NCBI GenBank assembly: GCA_015520475.1 | Contig: WAQA01000243.1 | Span: 1-7,410, forward strand | Direction: 5' to 3' | Source of the DNA: Candidatus Bathyarchaeota archaeon | GTDB taxonomy: Archaea > Thermoproteota > Bathyarchaeia > Bathyarchaeales > WAQA01 | Length of the DNA stretch: 7,410 nucleotides | Part shown: piece after piece, positions 5,794 to 7,410 of the stretch | Numbering within the stretch: position 1 is the first letter of the stretch | Layout of the letters: the number at the start of each line of letters is the position of its first letter | Notes under the pieces: generated by a model | Told to the model about the DNA's origin: nothing | Databases searched by the model: none | Seen by the model: the letters and a program-made list of their open reading frames with translations, nothing else | Translations under genes and position numbers: made by a program

Positions 5794-5804
5794 CCATTAT
5801 AAGG
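5794..5804 (-). promoter_or_regulatory. Possible TATA box for the glycosidase-like gene
   Basis: The minus strand reads CCTTATAATGG centred about 43 bp upstream of ATG 5756, predicting a leader of about 17 nt. The A-rich BRE is poor, and a weaker CTATAT lies closer at 5773-5768. Confidence 0.3.
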
Positions 5805-5847
5805 TATGGGGAAGAAAGATAAATGTGTAGCTGGCTGAGCGACGCTA

Positions 5848-5952
5848 TTATTGTTTGAGCTCTCTTCCATGATCTAGTGCTGCCGTAGACTTCTCTCTTA
5901 GATGTTCTATGTCTACTGAATAATATGTCTCATCTATCTTTAGACTTCCCAC
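5848..5952 (-). CDS. Small 34-residue ORF between the TackOD1 and glycosidase-like genes
   Basis: A GTG at 5952, four bases after the stop codon of the TackOD1 gene (5957-5959), opens a frame of 34 residues to TAA 5848-5850. It reads as a charged, helix-prone peptide (Y-Y-S-V-D-I-E-H-L-R-E-K-S-T-A-A-L-D-H-G, then R-E-L-K-Q) with no Cys, signal or membrane segment. The composition looks coding, and the near-abutting position suggests co-translation with the upstream gene. No good Shine-Dalgarno sits at normal distance; GGAAAGGAA is about 17 bases away. The frame is open further upstream into the end of the TackOD1 gene, so it could also be a C-terminal tail reached by frameshift or a fragment of a longer ancestor. 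Confidence 0.4.
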   Translation of the reverse strand: MGSLKIDETYYSVDIEHLREKSTAALDHGRELKQ

Positions 5953-5956
5953 TTTT

Positions 5957-7111
5957 CTAGGGAAATGTTCCTTTCCAGAGGAATAGGAAGTAATAGAGTA
6001 TGAGAAGCAGGAATAGCATTGCCAATATAATGAGTACTCCTGAAGATTTTGCCTTCTGTTTTGTCTCGGCCTTCTCTATCTTTTCAAGCTTCGTCGCTGC
6101 CTTTTCTTTCTCTATAGATCTCTTCGGTGCTCCCATGCCCTTTGTTAAGGCCTTTTTAAGCTCGTTAAGGGCTTCCGTTGGGTCTCCCTCAATAACGTTT
6201 AATCCATAAGATCTTGCAAGTTTCTTTGCTTCTTCGTCCAGTGAAGGAGAAGCTACAATATAGGCTTCAGCCTTTGTATCGAAGATCTTCCCGTACTCCC
6301 TTATTATTTCAGTTGGTCCTATTGGTTTGCTTGAGAAGAGGGTGTCGAGGGTAATTGTCTTTCCATCCTTCCCCCTTGCAAGTATGTCGAATTCATGTTG
6401 TATGCCTGATTCACCGATTAAGCGGCTTGGAACCTTGACTTCGTAATCAAGATCCGTAAATATTCTCTTTGCAAGTGATGAGAAGAGGGCTCCGCTCTTT
6501 ATTTCCGAGATTGCCTGTTTACTCAGTCTATACCTGTAGACTTCATGGTATAATGCGTCGTCGAATGTGAATCTCTCTTTGCAGTCTCTGCATAGGTGAA
6601 TTACCTGCGGTGTCTCAATTCTCTTTTTGCAGTCTAGACATTCATACCAGCTTCCTGCGCTTCTATACTCTTCCTTTCCAATCTTAGCCTTACATCTTGG
6701 GCAGATAAGATCTCCATTTGTCCTAAATTTTGTTAGGTTGTCGATGTATCCGCATCTTATATGTTCTATAAGGGCGTTTCTTATAATCCTTGGAGAGTTA
6801 CAGAAGGGGCAGACATAATTTGTTGAGATGTCTGCGTGGTTACAGGATGGACATTTTATGGACATGTCATAGAGTTCCTCATCTAAGATGCCTACCCTAG
6901 CCAGTCGATGTAGGAACTCTCTCGTTTGAATAGGATTCTTCCCGGTGATCTTCTCTACTTCTGGATATCTATATCCGTATTTCAAGTCGAAGACCGGTGT
7001 TATCTCGAGTCCTCTTTCAAGCATCTCGAGTAGGAAATGCGCTACTTCCGGATCTTTATATGCAGAATATCGTTCTCTGACGATTTCTCGGTCTGCCTCT
7101 GACGTTGACAT
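5957..7111 (-). CDS. Tail-anchored wHTH-TackOD1 zinc-ribbon protein with restriction-endonuclease-like domain
   Basis: Residue numbers count from a TTG at 7129; I prefer the ATG at 7111 (residue 7). Residues 15-90 form a winged-helix-like domain. Residues 91-205 carry C-x2-C pairs at 93/96, 107/110, 143/146, 164/167 and 180/183, with E-H-I-R-C-G-Y-I (122-129). This order matches TackOD1, a zinc-ribbon output domain found mainly in TACK archaea. Residues 212-316 resemble a Mrr-like PD-(D/E)xK fold: H-E-F-D248-I-L, T-L-D262-T-L, then A-Y-I-V-A-S and a following helix. The expected E-x-K after D248 is replaced by D-T-L with K268 further on, so nuclease activity is doubtful. A Lys/Glu-rich, possibly coiled-coil linker (321-361) leads to a membrane helix (364-386) at the C-terminus, placing the rest in the cytoplasm. 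A sensor or signal-transduction role at the membrane is inferred; the ligand is unknown. Confidence 0.75.
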   Translation of the reverse strand: MSTSEADREIVRERYSAYKDPEVAHFLLEMLERGLEITPVFDLKYGYRYPEVEKITGKNPIQTREFLHRLARVGILDEELYDMSIKCPSCNHADISTNYVCPFCNSPRIIRNALIEHIRCGYIDNLTKFRTNGDLICPRCKAKIGKEEYRSAGSWYECLDCKKRIETPQVIHLCRDCKERFTFDDALYHEVYRYRLSKQAISEIKSGALFSSLAKRIFTDLDYEVKVPSRLIGESGIQHEFDILARGKDGKTITLDTLFSSKPIGPTEIIREYGKIFDTKAEAYIVASPSLDEEAKKLARSYGLNVIEGDPTEALNELKKALTKGMGAPKRSIEKEKAATKLEKIEKAETKQKAKSSGVLIILAMLFLLLILYYFLFLWKGTFP

Positions 7112-7136
7112 CCCTTCTCTTCCCAGCAAATAGCAA

Positions 7137-7150
7137 TTATAAAATTTTTG
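7137..7150 (-). promoter_or_regulatory. BRE/TATA promoter of the TackOD1 gene
   Basis: The minus strand reads CAAAAATTTTATAA, close to the archaeal BRE + TATA consensus. The TATA part, centred near 7140, puts the transcript start near 7115. This leaves the ATG at 7111 as a nearly leaderless start and places the TTG at 7129 upstream of the transcript. Further TATA-like runs occur at 7158-7165 and 7174-7181. Confidence 0.5.
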
Positions 7151-7242
7151 TCAATACTATTTAAAGGTAGATGTATTTAAAATATAAGTATGCCTATAAA
7201 TCCACTTAAACATCCTCTGGACATGACCTGGTTTATAAGTTC

Positions 7243-7410
7243 TCATCTCTGCATGATCATACATAGGCTTCTGTAATATTGTAAATATTCATGTCCTTTC
7301 TCGGTGGTTATGATCAATCCTTTATCATCTGATAATCTCATGATTAGTCCTCTCTCTTCAAGCATGTTTAAGTATTCATCTAAGAGTTTGAAGTTGAGGT
7401 TAGCTCCATA
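7243..7410 (-). CDS. C-terminal fragment of a winged-helix transcriptional regulator (5' end outside the window)
   Basis: The minus-strand frame entering from the right edge gives 55 residues: Y-G-A-N-L-N-F-K-L-L-D-E-Y-L-N-M-L-E-E-R and onward to TGA 7243-7245. It then reads G-L-I-M-R-L-S-D-D-K-G-L-I-I-T-T-E-K-G-H and E-Y-L-Q-Y-Y-R-S-L. A recognition helix, then 'E-E-R-G-L-I', a two-strand wing and 'T-x-x-G-x-x-Y/F-L-x-x-Y' is the usual end of small archaeal winged-helix regulators. The N-terminal helices lie beyond 7410. It reads in the same direction as the TackOD1 gene, with 131 bp between its stop and that gene's ATG. A promoter lies between them, so they are probably separate units. It could be the protein that binds the dyad at 128-151, but nothing ties them directly. 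Confidence 0.65.
   Translation of the reverse strand, partial: YGANLNFKLLDEYLNMLEERGLIMRLSDDKGLIITTEKGHEYLQYYRSLCMIMQR

Noticed and set aside
7158..7181. Direct repeat TATTTAAA spaced 16 bp
   Set aside because: Simple AT-rich sequence in a promoter region; two short copies are not enough for a repeat call.

Overview
The window looks like part of a TACK-superphylum archaeal chromosome, possibly a Bathyarchaeia-like or other thermophilic Thermoproteota lineage. This is inferred from archaeal BRE/TATA promoter elements, a Ser/His (ER-type) signal peptidase, a single-domain KaiC-like ATPase and a TackOD1-type zinc-ribbon protein, a domain known mainly from TACK archaea. Base composition is AT-rich. 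There are no rRNA or tRNA genes, CRISPR arrays or intact transposons.

Right-going block (1-2427). After an AT-rich promoter region with a 24-bp dyad and two TATA boxes come three genes on the + strand. The first encodes a small secreted beta-rich protein with a SipW-type signal peptide (232-756). The second is a membrane signal peptidase I of the SipW/Sec11 type (824-1684). The third, overlapping the second by one base, is a cytoplasmic protein with a Cys4 zinc site and a SHOCT-like segment (1684-2427). A camelysin/TasA/AbpA-like subunit beside its own peptidase is the layout of the extracellular beta-filament loci ('bundling pili', 'threads') reported in some archaea and the TasA loci of bacteria. 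This is the best candidate for a distinctive system here.

Left-going block (2460-7410). A KaiC-like ATPase (2460-3146) converges on the filament block. Upstream of it, 3147-3842 is a roughly 700-bp stretch with no intact ordinary gene. It holds a small gene broken by two frameshifts and overlapping the kaiC-like start, a BRE/TATA promoter, a tiny TATA + Shine-Dalgarno + 32-codon unit lying in an inverted repeat, and a second small gene broken by one frameshift. Then come a cell-surface, membrane-anchored six-hairpin (alpha/alpha) glycosidase-like protein with a CBM6/35-like module (3843-5756), an unrecorded 34-codon reading frame (5848-5952), a wHTH + TackOD1 + restriction-endonuclease-fold protein with a C-terminal membrane anchor (5957-7111), and the 3' end of a winged-helix regulator cut by the window edge (7243-7410).

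Taken together the window mixes cell-surface functions (filament subunit, its peptidase, a surface glycosidase-like protein) with signalling or regulatory proteins (KaiC-like, TackOD1, wHTH). A direct link between the two blocks is inference from proximity only.
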